DNA from: Microbulbifer litoralis | GTDB taxonomy: Bacteria > Pseudomonadota > Gammaproteobacteria > Pseudomonadales > Cellvibrionaceae | Length of the DNA stretch: 64,000 nt | Direction of reading: 5' to 3' | Assembly (NCBI RefSeq): GCF_023634065.1 | Contig: NZ_JALKCV010000011.1 | Span: 1 to 64,000 of the forward strand | Shown here: positions 1-7,803 of the stretch, one piece after another | How the letters are laid out: each line of letters begins with the position of its first letter | Position numbering within the stretch: position 1 is the stretch's first letter | Notes under the pieces: generated by a model | Database searches by the model: none | What the model was told of the DNA's origin: nothing | Seen by the model: the letters and a program-made list of their open reading frames with translations, nothing else | Translations under genes and position numbers: made by a program

Positions 1-84
1 TCCATCGAAGCGCTACTGCCGTGGAATGTCAGGGAAGTGGCGCTAACAGAAAAGTCGGTTCAGGCCGAGGGTGGGGAAGACTGA
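1..84 (+). CDS. IS66-family transposase (TnpC), C-terminal end only
   Basis: Frame 1 is open from the window edge to a TGA at 82-84 and encodes 27 residues beginning SIEALLPWNV. The I-x-ALLPWN ending is typical of the C-terminal domain of IS66 DDE transposases, which catalyse transposition of that IS family. The start and catalytic domain lie outside the window, so intactness cannot be judged. Two GTAAGT-type sequences read on the minus strand (ending near 93 and near 191) are candidates for the outer end of the element, because IS66 termini typically begin GTAAG. Identification rests on a short tail, so confidence is moderate. Confidence 0.6.
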   Translation, partial: SIEALLPWNVREVALTEKSVQAEGGED

Positions 85-506
85 TCACTTACTTTCGTAT
101 AAATCTCAGAATAGGTTAGGTCCTGCCCGTCCCCCGGTGGAGCGTCATCTGCGTGGCGGGACGTTAAAAGCCCGCCAGCCTGTCCACTTACCTTTTGGTT
201 AAAGCCTTTCAGCACCTTTGGCTTCTTGCGCGTAACGGGAGTGCAGCAGTTCACCTGGGTTGACCATACTATCCATTCCTAGCCCCTTACCGCCCTGGTG
301 CTGGCAGAGTTGAGAATTCCTCGCGGTTTCTCTCCCGGGCAGTGCCCGCAGGTTACATTGTCCCGGCAGCTTCACACCCGGAGATTACTCTCCACGCATG
401 TGCCGGTAGGAAACCGATGGCAGAACATCGGGTTACATCGTTCTGAGAAATAACCTCCTGTAATTCTTCAAAGTGTGTAACAGAAATTTATACGACTTCA
501 CGTCGC
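85..506. other. Unassigned non-coding block between IS66 end and attC
   Basis: No convincing gene is visible here. On the minus strand the block has several G/C-rich self-complementary stretches and short open frames with no recognisable domain, including a 25-codon frame starting ATGGATAGTATG after AAGGGGCTAGGA. The look is that of a structured RNA, for example the 5' part of a group II intron interrupted by the IS66 element, but this is a hypothesis only. An AGGAGG near 448-460 (minus) is not followed by a usable start. Confidence 0.3.
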
Positions 507-623
507 AATTAACGCCGCGCTCAGCCGCGGCTAACTTTGTGCGCTTTATGCGCGATAATGGGAGCGTAGCGACCGCGCATAAAGTGCACAAAGTTAGACG
601 TCGGCCTGCAGCGCTTGTTATGC
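507..623 (-). other. Integron attC recombination site
   Basis: On the minus strand the site opens with GCATAAC (617-623), whose TAA is the stop codon of the upstream VOC gene, and closes with GTTAATT (507-513). The arms AAGCGCTGCAGGCCGACG and CGCGGCTGAGCGCGGC are imperfectly complementary, as the L''/L' arms of attC sites are. The centre is a 24-bp stem (531-554 with 574-597, one mismatch) with a 19-nt loop. A nested pair GTCTAAC/GTTAGCC flanks the central stem and also resembles core sites. Total length 117 bp lies within the usual range. Orientation follows the cassette genes, as expected. No integrase gene is in the window. Confidence 0.7.
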
Positions 624-1013
624 ATGTCCCTGCACCATCGGATGAGCAGAAGTACCATAGTACTTGAACTCGAGTAAGTTTCCGCCCGGATCTTTAATAA
701 GGTATTTTCCTGATTCATTTTCTGTGCCAGAGTTTTTAACTGTAGGCGGGAGCACAAAATTAATTTCATTGTCTTCACATTTATCTGAAATCTCTTTCCA
801 CTCATTTTTTGAAAGAATGGGGCCAAAGTGATCAATTGACCGAGCCTCCAAAATCTCGCTTTCTTTATGAATGGTTATTTGGTGGCCGAAAAACAGAATA
901 TCAATCCAACTCCCTTGATCTCTTCCTATAGGACACCCGAGAACTTCAGTATAAAATTTTTTTGATGCTTCCAAATCAGAAACGACAAATGATAAATGAA
1001 AAGGGTTACTCAT
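618..1013 (-). CDS. VOC-family protein (glyoxalase/bleomycin-resistance fold), integron cassette gene
   Basis: The 131-residue product is one vicinal-oxygen-chelate domain. It begins HLSFVVSDLEASKKFY, typical of the first beta-alpha-beta unit, and ends with DPGGNLLEFKYY, typical of the last. Candidate metal ligands are His6, a histidine in ITIHKE and the glutamate in LLEFKYY. Such proteins bind metal and act as lyases, dioxygenases or drug-binding proteins; the substrate cannot be told. ATG at 1013 is the first good start; the Shine-Dalgarno is weak. The stop codon lies inside the first core site of the attC, which is the normal design of a gene cassette. Base composition is clearly more AT-rich than the core genes. 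Confidence 0.75.
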   Translation of the reverse strand: MSNPFHLSFVVSDLEASKKFYTEVLGCPIGRDQGSWIDILFFGHQITIHKESEILEARSIDHFGPILSKNEWKEISDKCEDNEINFVLPPTVKNSGTENESGKYLIKDPGGNLLEFKYYGTSAHPMVQGHA

Positions 1014-1081
1014 AGCATATTCACTTAGCTTATATTTTCTTAGCCCTAGTTTTCAGTAAAATCTCTGAATCCAGACTTATT

Positions 1082-1513
1082 CTACACCTTTGTTTTTCTT
1101 ACTTCAGCCTCACTACCCGGCCACGTTTCATATTGCTTAAGGCCATCAGTAATTTCAAACCATGAAGCTTTTGAAGCTGTGAATATATTTGCTTCAGGAT
1201 TTGACTCCACCCCCTCTAGAGCACCAATTGCAATACCAATTACATTGGGCCTATCAGCGTATGTACTATGTAAAGGAGACCCGCAGAGCTTGCAGAAATG
1301 CTTGGTTACATTATCTGAAGATTTGAACGAAGAAATGAAATTTTTTCCGGAAAGCAACTTAAATTGCGACACATCAACTGAAGCTCGAGAGCGAAATGGA
1401 GCGCCATGCCACCTGCGGCATTTAGAGCAGTGGCAGTTGTAGATAGTTCCCAACTGTCCTGAGATTTCATACCTCACATTTTCACAAAGACATTTTCCTT
1501 GAATGTTACTCAT
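1082..1513 (-). CDS. GFA/CENP-V family zinc protein, probable cassette gene
   Basis: A 143-residue protein of the glutathione-dependent formaldehyde-activating (GFA)/CENP-V fold. The zinc-binding cysteines stand in GKCLCENVRY, NCHCSKCRRWHG and HFCKLCGSPL, spaced as in the family. Family members include S-(hydroxymethyl)glutathione synthase, but most have no assigned substrate. The ATG at 1513 is chosen because AGAGG lies about 7 nt upstream; an in-frame start at 1558 has no such site. It is separated from the VOC gene by 68 bp with no attC between them, so both probably belong to one two-gene cassette. It shares the low GC of its neighbour. Confidence 0.75.
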   Translation of the reverse strand: MSNIQGKCLCENVRYEISGQLGTIYNCHCSKCRRWHGAPFRSRASVDVSQFKLLSGKNFISSFKSSDNVTKHFCKLCGSPLHSTYADRPNVIGIAIGALEGVESNPEANIFTASKASWFEITDGLKQYETWPGSEAEVRKTKV

Positions 1514-1590
1514 TACTCTGCCTCTAATGCATAACAGTTTAATCTGCGACATTGTCACATATAGCCATCATGCCTATATCTAACCATAAG

Positions 1591-1626
1591 TGTCCATATC
1601 TGGGCAAAGCTGCCTAGATATAGACA
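1591..1626. repeat. 16-bp inverted repeat upstream of the cassette genes
   Basis: TGTCCATATCTGGGCA, loop AAGC, then TGCCTAGATATAGACA. The arms pair with two mismatches. A GTTAGAT on the minus strand (1578-1584) matches the GTTRRRY core-site consensus and lies just before the GFA gene, so this could be part of the recombination site at the other cassette boundary. A partner R'' core site was not found, so a promoter or terminator role is equally possible. Confidence 0.4.
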
Positions 1627-1765
1627 CATGAAATGTCCTGCTGAAGTCCAAGTAGATCTGAATTTTGGGACATCGGCCCCAGGCAAGCAATAGCCTATGG
1701 ATTACGGAAAATTACACGAAGATAGGTAGACGGGCAGAGAACAGGCAAGAAAGCCAGCAAACACT

Positions 1766-2599
1766 TCAAATCAAGGACGAAAGATCACCGGCAATACTCT
1801 CCGCATCGCCCTTATGCCCCACAATCGCACCTTGCTCGCTGGGCGGCGCCCCCAACCCGGGATGGCTGTGAGTCTCCAGAGTACCAGCAAGAGCCACCAC
1901 AACGTCGATAAGATCCGCCAGCACCTGCAGTACATTTACCGACTCATTCCCCACCCAAATGGTACCACCGTCCCGCACTTTCATTACCTGCTTCAACGTG
2001 GCAATGCGCTCGGCGATGTTGCCGACCTGCTCCTTCAGGTCCTGGCCCACAGACGCCTTCTGATCGCGCGCGGCGGTGCTGTTGATATCGGCTGCGGTGG
2101 TCAGGTTGAGGCTGTCCAGGGCGGAGAGGTTGGCGCTGCCACCACTCAGCAGTCGCAGGGCGCCCAGGGCCTCGATGATCTTGGCCCCGCCAATCTCCTC
2201 GGTGGAGTGCTCGCGCACTTTTTTGTGCTCGCTGCCGTATTCCGCCAGCAGTTCCACCGCGGCGATGAGGCGCTGCAGGGAGTCCTCCCGGATATCCCCG
2301 TGGGTTTCCCGGCGCCAGTTGCCGCCGGCATCCACTCGCTGGCGCACCGCTTCATCCTGTTGCCAGGCCATTTCCTCCCGGTCCAGCGCCGGCACGCCGA
2401 CGCCGAGGCTCAGCACGGTGCGGATAAAGGACTGGTCCGGCAGGCCGTAGGCAAAGGCCAGCTCGACCACTGTTCCCGGCTGCGGGAACGCATAGGCGCC
2501 GCGCTCGCTGCCGGCATACTGCAGCACCAGCGGCGGGCCCCGGGAGAGCCAAACACGGAAACGCCAAGCGTAAGTTTGCGGGCTTTTTGTTTTGCGCCA
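1766..2599 (-). pseudogene. 5'-truncated phage/tailocin baseplate assembly protein V-like gene
   Basis: The open frame runs from a TAG at 2600-2602 to the stop at 1766, about 277 codons, with no ATG in its upstream part; a GTG at 2527 is the first possible start. The product resembles the middle and C-terminal part of gpV-like baseplate/spike proteins: an OB-like segment (FPQPGTVVELAFAYG, DQSFIRTVLS), then WQQDEAVRQRVDAGGNW, then a C-terminal helix and HSHPGLGAPPS. The N-terminal domain is missing and no other phage genes flank it. It is best read as the remnant of a prophage or contractile tail locus, though expression from GTG 2527 cannot be excluded. Confidence 0.6.
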
Positions 2600-2626
2600 C
2601 TACAGTCAATTTCCAGTCCCCATACC

Positions 2627-2655
2627 AAAAGGGCCCCGCCGAAGCGGAGCCCTTC
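2627..2655 (-). terminator. Rho-independent terminator after wbpM-like gene
   Basis: Read on the minus strand, GGGCTCCGC and GCGGGGCCC form a 9-bp stem (one G-U pair) around a TTCG tetraloop, followed by TTTT. It lies about 20 bp after the stop of the WbpM-like gene and ends the long minus-strand series. Confidence 0.85.
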
Positions 2656-2675
2656 CGAAAGCCGAAGTGTGCGGA

Positions 2676-4631
2676 TTAACGCACGCCGCCCGAATCGCTG
2701 GGCAGGCGCAGCCGCTCCACCTGTCCGGTGACACGCAGCGGGCGACGGTCGCGGCGGTGGGACCAGACCACATCCACCAGGTTCTGCTTGGGGGCGTAGT
2801 CTTTTACCGCTTCTTTCAGTATCCCGTGCACCCGCTCGCAGTCGTGTGTGCTGCAGGCATCGCGCAGGGCGCCGACCAGTAGTTGCAGTTGCTCGCCGGG
2901 TAGTCGCTCCTCTTCCGCGCGCATGATCATCGGGTGGTCGGTGCCGGCGACACTGTCGCCGAGCAACAGCTCTTCGTAGAGTTTTTCCCCCGGGCGCAGG
3001 CCGGTGATCTGGATTTCGATATCGCCGTCCGGGTTGTCCTCGTCGCGCACCGTGTGCCCCATGATCTGGATCAGGCGCCGGGCCAGGTCGTAGATAAGCA
3101 CCGGCTCGCCCATGTCCAGTACGAACACCTCGCCATTGCGCCCCATACTGCCGGCCTGCAGCACCAGCTGGGCCGCCTCGGGAATGGTCATGAAATAGCG
3201 GGTGACCTTGGGATGGGTCACGGTTACCGGGCCGCCGGCATTGATCTGGTCGGAAAACAGCGGAATCACCGAACCGGACGAACCCAGCACATTGCCGAAG
3301 CGCACCATGCAGATACGGGTACGCGCGAAGCGGCGGCCAAAATCCTGGCAGATCAGTTCCGCGAAACGCTTGGTCGCCCCCATGACATTGGTCGGGCGCA
3401 CGGCCTTGTCGGTGGAGATCAGCACGAACTGCTCCACGCCGTAGGCCTCGGCGGCCTCCAGCACGGAGAGCGTGCCGAGGATATTGTTGTCCGCCCCCAA
3501 CACCACGTTCTGTTCCACCAGCGGCACATGCTTGTAGGCGGCGGCGTGGTAGATGGTGTGCACGGCGAAGCTCTCGATGATCTGCGCCATGCGCGCGCGA
3601 TCGCGTACGTCCCCCAGCAGCGGGGTGACTCTCAGTTCCAGCCCATCGTCCAGCTTCTGCTGCTGGAGATCGCGCTCGATCTGGTACAGGGCGAACTCGG
3701 AGGACTCCACCATCACCAGGTGCGCGGGGCCCCACTGGGCAATCTGCCGGCAGAGCTCCGCACCGATGGAGCCGCCCGCACCGGTCACCAGCACCACCTT
3801 GCCACTGATGGATGCAGCGATCAGGGCTTTTTCCGGCTCCACCGGCGCGCGGCCGAGTACGTTTTCGTAAATCTGTGTCACATCGGAGACACGCCCCGCC
3901 CCGTCGACCAGCTCCTCCACACCGGGAATCACCTTGACTACCAGGCCGCGGTCACGCAGCGCGCGGGTGATTTCCCGGCGGCGGCGCTTGGGCACACCGG
4001 GCATGGCCAGCAGGATTTCGGAGATATCCCGCTCCGCCACCACCTTGAGAATATTCGCCGGGTTGTAGACCAGCACACCGTCGATCAGGGTATTCTGCTT
4101 GGAGGCGTTGTCGTCGAAGAATGCCACCGGCTTGTAGACTTGGCCGTGCACCAGTGCCTTGTACATCTGCAGGCCGGCGGTACCGGCGCCGTAGATGGCG
4201 ACGCGGCTCTTGTGGATCTCCAGCGCCATCTGGTAGTAGACGCGCACCAGCCAGCGGGAACCACCGACGGCGATCAAGGCGAAGCACCAGTAGATCACCG
4301 GTACCGAGCGCGGCACCCCGGCGTAGGTCAGGTAGGAGGCGACGGCCAGCACCACCGCCGAGGCGGTCACCCCCTGCAGCACCGCCACCAGCGCCTGCTG
4401 GCCCATATAGCGGATCACCGTCCGGTAGAGCCCCAGTCGCATGAAGATAAAGCTGCTGGACCCCAACGTGAGCGTCAGGCAGATCAACATCGCCGGCTCC
4501 AGCGCCGGCGACAACTCGTTGATGCGGATGGTCATCGCCACCATGAAGGCGGCCGCCAGCATCAACAGGTCGTATAACAGCATCAATGCCGGCTTGTAGT
4601 TTTTTTGTACTGTCCGTGAGATGCCTTTCAC
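2676..4631 (-). CDS. wbpM: WbpM/CapD-type membrane UDP-sugar 4,6-dehydratase
   Basis: A 651-residue inner-membrane protein. About four transmembrane segments fill the first ~115 residues. A first Rossmann-like segment carries VAIYGAGTAGLQ, and the catalytic SDR domain begins with VVLVTGAGGSIGAEL. The SDR part has ISTDKAVRPTNVMGATKR, where this subgroup uses S-M-K residues instead of the usual Tyr-x3-Lys. WbpM and relatives convert UDP-GlcNAc to the 4-keto-6-deoxy precursor of QuiNAc/FucNAc for O-antigen or capsule. GTG at 4631 is used because GGGGGAT precedes it. It is the last gene after the epimerase and the WbpL-like transferase, matching the wbpK-L-M order. The terminator follows directly. 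Confidence 0.85.
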   Translation of the reverse strand: MKGISRTVQKNYKPALMLLYDLLMLAAAFMVAMTIRINELSPALEPAMLICLTLTLGSSSFIFMRLGLYRTVIRYMGQQALVAVLQGVTASAVVLAVASYLTYAGVPRSVPVIYWCFALIAVGGSRWLVRVYYQMALEIHKSRVAIYGAGTAGLQMYKALVHGQVYKPVAFFDDNASKQNTLIDGVLVYNPANILKVVAERDISEILLAMPGVPKRRRREITRALRDRGLVVKVIPGVEELVDGAGRVSDVTQIYENVLGRAPVEPEKALIAASISGKVVLVTGAGGSIGAELCRQIAQWGPAHLVMVESSEFALYQIERDLQQQKLDDGLELRVTPLLGDVRDRARMAQIIESFAVHTIYHAAAYKHVPLVEQNVVLGADNNILGTLSVLEAAEAYGVEQFVLISTDKAVRPTNVMGATKRFAELICQDFGRRFARTRICMVRFGNVLGSSGSVIPLFSDQINAGGPVTVTHPKVTRYFMTIPEAAQLVLQAGSMGRNGEVFVLDMGEPVLIYDLARRLIQIMGHTVRDEDNPDGDIEIQITGLRPGEKLYEELLLGDSVAGTDHPMIMRAEEERLPGEQLQLLVGALRDACSTHDCERVHGILKEAVKDYAPKQNLVDVVWSHRRDRRPLRVTGQVERLRLPSDSGGVR

Positions 4632-4674
4632 ATATCCCCCAAATCCCCAAGGCTGTACACCCCGTTTCAGCCTT

Positions 4675-5565
4675 TTATGCCAACCCCGATGTTACCAGCG
4701 CAAGTGCCAGCAAAGACACCGCCAGCATGGCAACCAGTTCCCAGTAGAGCGTTTTGCGCACTCCGATACGCAGGGCGCTGCGTTGATAGAAATGTTCGCG
4801 GTGCGCCTCCCACCAGCGCTTGCCGCCCAGCATCCTGCGCAGCAGCGTCAGCGACGCGTCCAGCCAGAAGGGCGCGAATACGACAATCGGCACCGGCAGC
4901 CCGAACGCCCCCTGCTGCCAGCCGTGCAGACTGATGGCAACGGCGGCGAGCCCCAGCGAGGTGGACCCCGCGTCGCCCAGGAAAATGCTCGCCGACGGCC
5001 AATTGTAGCGCAGGAACACCAGCGCCCCGGCCACCAGCAGTGCGCACAGGCCGGCCAGGTCGCCGTGGCCGCGCCAGGCACAGATCAGCCCCAGGGTGGC
5101 AAAACCGAACGCGGTCATGCTGCCCGCCAGGCCGTCCATGCCATCCATGAAGTTGTAAAGGTTGATCATCCACACACCGCCCAGCAGCAGCAGCGGATAC
5201 CACCACCAGGCCAGGGCCTGTGGCAGGGCGATGAGCACCAGCGCCACCGCCAGCAGGTGCACCGGGAACCTGAAGCGGGCGGGCACATGGCGCAGGTCGT
5301 CGATGGCCGAGACCGCCAGCAGCAGCGCAAACCCGAGCAACAGCGCGACCGGCAGCGCCACCGGGCTGAAGACCAGGGCCGCCAGGCAGCCGGCCACCAG
5401 CGCCCAGCCACCGGTGCGTGGAACCGGCATCTCGTGCATGGAGCGGTGATTGGGCAGGTCCAGGGCAAAAGTACCCATTCGCGAGAGCAACGTCGCCATG
5501 GCGACGTAGCTCACCGCCCCGGCGAGCAGCACCGGAATCCCCCAACCATCCAAAAGACCTGTCAC
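4675..5565 (-). CDS. wbpL: WbpL-like polyprenyl-phosphate sugar-1-phosphate transferase (MraY/WecA family)
   Basis: A 296-residue polytopic membrane protein of the GT4/MraY-WecA family. The conserved aspartate pair is in VSAIDDLRHV and the second signature in NLYNFMDGMDGLAGS, both facing the cytoplasm in the family. Such enzymes start O-antigen or glycan synthesis by moving a HexNAc-1-phosphate from UDP onto undecaprenyl phosphate. Its ATG overlaps the stop of the epimerase gene by four bases (ATGA), so the two are translationally coupled. The substrate is probably the FucNAc/QuiNAc nucleotide made by the neighbouring enzymes, by analogy with Pseudomonas WbpL. Confidence 0.85.
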   Translation of the reverse strand: MTGLLDGWGIPVLLAGAVSYVAMATLLSRMGTFALDLPNHRSMHEMPVPRTGGWALVAGCLAALVFSPVALPVALLLGFALLLAVSAIDDLRHVPARFRFPVHLLAVALVLIALPQALAWWWYPLLLLGGVWMINLYNFMDGMDGLAGSMTAFGFATLGLICAWRGHGDLAGLCALLVAGALVFLRYNWPSASIFLGDAGSTSLGLAAVAISLHGWQQGAFGLPVPIVVFAPFWLDASLTLLRRMLGGKRWWEAHREHFYQRSALRIGVRKTLYWELVAMLAVSLLALALVTSGLA

Positions 5566-6485
5566 GGCGCCTCCCGCAGAAATTGAACAAATCGCTGCTG
5601 CGCGCGCCAGGACACGGCGCCGCGCAGGCGGGCGGCACTATAGAGTTCACTCTGCTCAAGCTCAAGCAGCTTGCGCGCCGGCCGCCACCGGCGCAGCGGC
5701 CTGAGGGGCCCCAGCAACAGCCCGGTCAGCAGTGCACTGGGGCGCGGCCGGGCACCGCTCACGGCCGACACAATGGTCGCCAGGTCGTAGTACCCGGGTT
5801 CCGCGGCGATAAATACCTGGTGCCGGCACCGGGCCACGGAGACCAGCCGTATGGCCCGCAGCAGATCGTCCAGGGCGACAAAACTGCGGCGGCCGCTGGC
5901 CGGCATCAGCGGCAGTATCCGGCCGATAGTGCGCAGTGCGGCGCGCCATCGCTGCGCCCGGCCGGCGGCTTGAACAGCGCTGTCACCGCCGCCGTAAACC
6001 GATGCCGGGCGCAGGATATTGACCCGGCAGCGGAATGTCCCCGCCAGCAGCTGCTGTTCGCCCAGCCATTTGCTGCGGCCGTAGCTGTCCTCGGCCGGCA
6101 TACCGGTCGACTCGTCGGCGACGATGCCGCGCGGCGGGCACAGGGCCTTGACGCTGGACAGGTAGACAAAGGATTCGGCTCCGGCGGTATCGGCGGCGCG
6201 CAGCAATTGCAGCGGGCAATCGCTGTTGAGCCAGCGCGCCTGCTCCGGCCTGCGCTCACAATCCGCGCGGCCGGCGAGACCCGCGGCGTAAACAACCCGG
6301 TCGCCGGGGAGAAAAATACGGGAAAAATCGCTGTCGGACGACAGCGTCAGGGAAAGATGCTCGCAATTTGCCGGACCCCGGGCGGAGCGGGACACCGACA
6401 GCACCCGGTGGCCGTCTCGCTGAAGACTTCGGCACAGGGCCTCGCCGATATATCCAGTGCCGCCTACTACAACCCAACGCGCCAT
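5562..6485 (-). CDS. NAD-dependent sugar epimerase/reductase (WbpK-like)
   Basis: A 307-residue extended SDR. The nucleotide-binding motif is VVGGTGYIGEALCR at the N-terminus, and the catalytic Tyr-x3-Lys is in EDSYGRSKWLGEQQL near residue 135. In Pseudomonas the homologous position is held by WbpK, which reduces the 4-keto sugar to UDP-FucNAc. The gene lies between a comEA-like gene and wbpL and overlaps wbpL by 4 bp. Assignment as the partner of WbpM is inferred from order and family; the exact sugar product is not determined. Confidence 0.75.
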   Translation of the reverse strand: MARWVVVGGTGYIGEALCRSLQRDGHRVLSVSRSARGPANCEHLSLTLSSDSDFSRIFLPGDRVVYAAGLAGRADCERRPEQARWLNSDCPLQLLRAADTAGAESFVYLSSVKALCPPRGIVADESTGMPAEDSYGRSKWLGEQQLLAGTFRCRVNILRPASVYGGGDSAVQAAGRAQRWRAALRTIGRILPLMPASGRRSFVALDDLLRAIRLVSVARCRHQVFIAAEPGYYDLATIVSAVSGARPRPSALLTGLLLGPLRPLRRWRPARKLLELEQSELYSAARLRGAVSWRAQQRFVQFLREAP

Positions 6486-6573
6486 CTGTTTTTGGTCCGA
6501 AAATTAAAATCAACCCTTCCACACTAGCCGACAACTTCAGGCAAAGCTGCCGACTGTGCACGGAGCGTCGAAA

Positions 6574-6882
6574 TCAGAGCAGTATCTTGTCGCGATTCTT
6601 TTCGAGTGTTGCCGTTCCGATTCCCTTGATCTCGAGCAGCTGCTCGGCCGAGGTAAAGGGCCCCTTCTCATCGCGGTATTTTACGATTTTCTCCGCCCGG
6701 GCCTCGCCCACACCATCGAGCTTTTCCGCCAGCTCGCCGGCGGAAGCGCTGTTCAGGTTGACGGTAACGGCGGCCACCTGCGCGGTGTCTGCATCCGCAA
6801 CATCCTCTGCGCTCACCGCAGCGGAACAGACCAGCAACAGTGCGGCAAAGAAAACAGACAGTGGTATACGTAGTGGGTTCAT
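6574..6882 (-). CDS. ComEA-like helix-hairpin-helix DNA-binding protein, exported
   Basis: A 102-residue protein with an N-terminal signal peptide (MNPLRIPLSVFFAALLLVCS, cleavage after AVSA) and a C-terminal pair of helix-hairpin-helix motifs (NLNSASAGELAEKLDGVGEA and FTSAEQLLEIKGIGTATLEK). ComEA proteins bind incoming double-stranded DNA in the periplasm during natural transformation. ATG 6882 is chosen over an upstream start at 6921 because GGAGGA precedes it by 5 nt. Single small comEA genes beside wbpM are also found in Pseudomonas. No other competence gene is in the window, so a role in DNA uptake is inferred from the family. Confidence 0.8.
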   Translation of the reverse strand: MNPLRIPLSVFFAALLLVCSAAVSAEDVADADTAQVAAVTVNLNSASAGELAEKLDGVGEARAEKIVKYRDEKGPFTSAEQLLEIKGIGTATLEKNRDKILL

Positions 6883-7014
6883 CGTGATCCTCCAGTGAAT
6901 TCGATTATTGTTCATTTCCACTTCGGGACTGCTTTTACTTCCCCTAGCCGCACCACTGTACCAGCCCCTGTGCAGAAATTGGGCTGGATCTGCTTACATG
7001 TTATTACAATCCGG

Positions 7015-7722
7015 CTACCGATGGATATCGGCCAGAATGCCGTTCAGCGCCTCCGCCGGCCTGTCGGCAGCGGTGATCGGCCGCCCGATCACCAGGTAAT
7101 CCGCACCCCACTCCAGCGCCTGGGCCGGTGTCACTATGCGGCGCTGGTCGTCGGCCGCAGCTCCCGCCGGACGGATGCCGGGGGTTACCAGGGCAAAGTC
7201 CGCACCGCACTGCCGGCGCAGTGCCCGGGCCTCCTGCGCCGAGCAGACCACGCCATCCAGGCCGCAGTCCTTAACCTGGCCGGCCAGGAAGGCCACCTGC
7301 TCACCCAGGGAGCGGCTGACCCCGGTCGCCGCCAGTTCCTCCGGCGCCGTGCTGGTCAGTACCGTCACCCCGATCAGGAGCGGCCTGTTGTCACCGAGCG
7401 GCTGCAGGGCCTCCAGCGCCGCCTCCATCATACGCGCGCCACCGCTGGCGTGGACATTGACCATCCAGACCCCCAGCTCCGCCGCCGCTTTCACAGCCTT
7501 GGCGACGGTATTGGGAATATCGTGGAATTTGAGATCGAGGAATACCTCAAACCCCCGCTCCACCAGCGACCGCACCAGCTCCGGGCCCGCGGCGGTAAAC
7601 AGCTCCTTGCCCACCTTGACGCGGCAGCGGGCCGGATCCAGCTGGTCGGCCATCGCCAGCGCGGCGTCGGCGTTGTCGTAGTCGAGGGCGACAATGACGG
7701 GTGAAGAGACGTTGGTTTGCAA
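7015..7722 (-). CDS. pyrF: Orotidine 5'-phosphate decarboxylase
   Basis: A 235-residue TIM-barrel enzyme that decarboxylates OMP to UMP, the last step of de novo pyrimidine synthesis. Visible family motifs are ALDYDN near the start, RVKVGKELF, the catalytic D-x-K-x2-D segment in [19 protein letters not shown] and the phosphate-binding VTPGIRP. The start is a TTG at 7722 with GAGGT about 7 nt upstream; no ATG fits. It follows lapB on the same strand, an arrangement common in gammaproteobacteria. Confidence 0.95.
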   Translation of the reverse strand: MQTNVSSPVIVALDYDNADAALAMADQLDPARCRVKVGKELFTAAGPELVRSLVERGFEVFLDLKFHDIPNTVAKAVKAAAELGVWMVNVHASGGARMMEAALEALQPLGDNRPLLIGVTVLTSTAPEELAATGVSRSLGEQVAFLAGQVKDCGLDGVVCSAQEARALRRQCGADFALVTPGIRPAGAAADDQRRIVTPAQALEWGADYLVIGRPITAADRPAEALNGILADIHR

Positions 7723-7803
7723 AGGGATACCTCACTCAAAAGCCGCGGCGAGGCGGCGACGGATACTGTTCCGGGCAAAACCAGGGTTCGCCCCACGGAC
7801 CGG

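Noticed and set aside
1082..1558. Start of the GFA gene at 1558
   Set aside because: The ATG at 1513 has a Shine-Dalgarno and gives the family N-terminus; the extra 15 residues do not fit.
2934..4577. 547-codon plus-strand frame opposite the WbpM-like gene
   Set aside because: It is His/Gln-rich antisense translation without a domain, and the minus-strand gene is clear.
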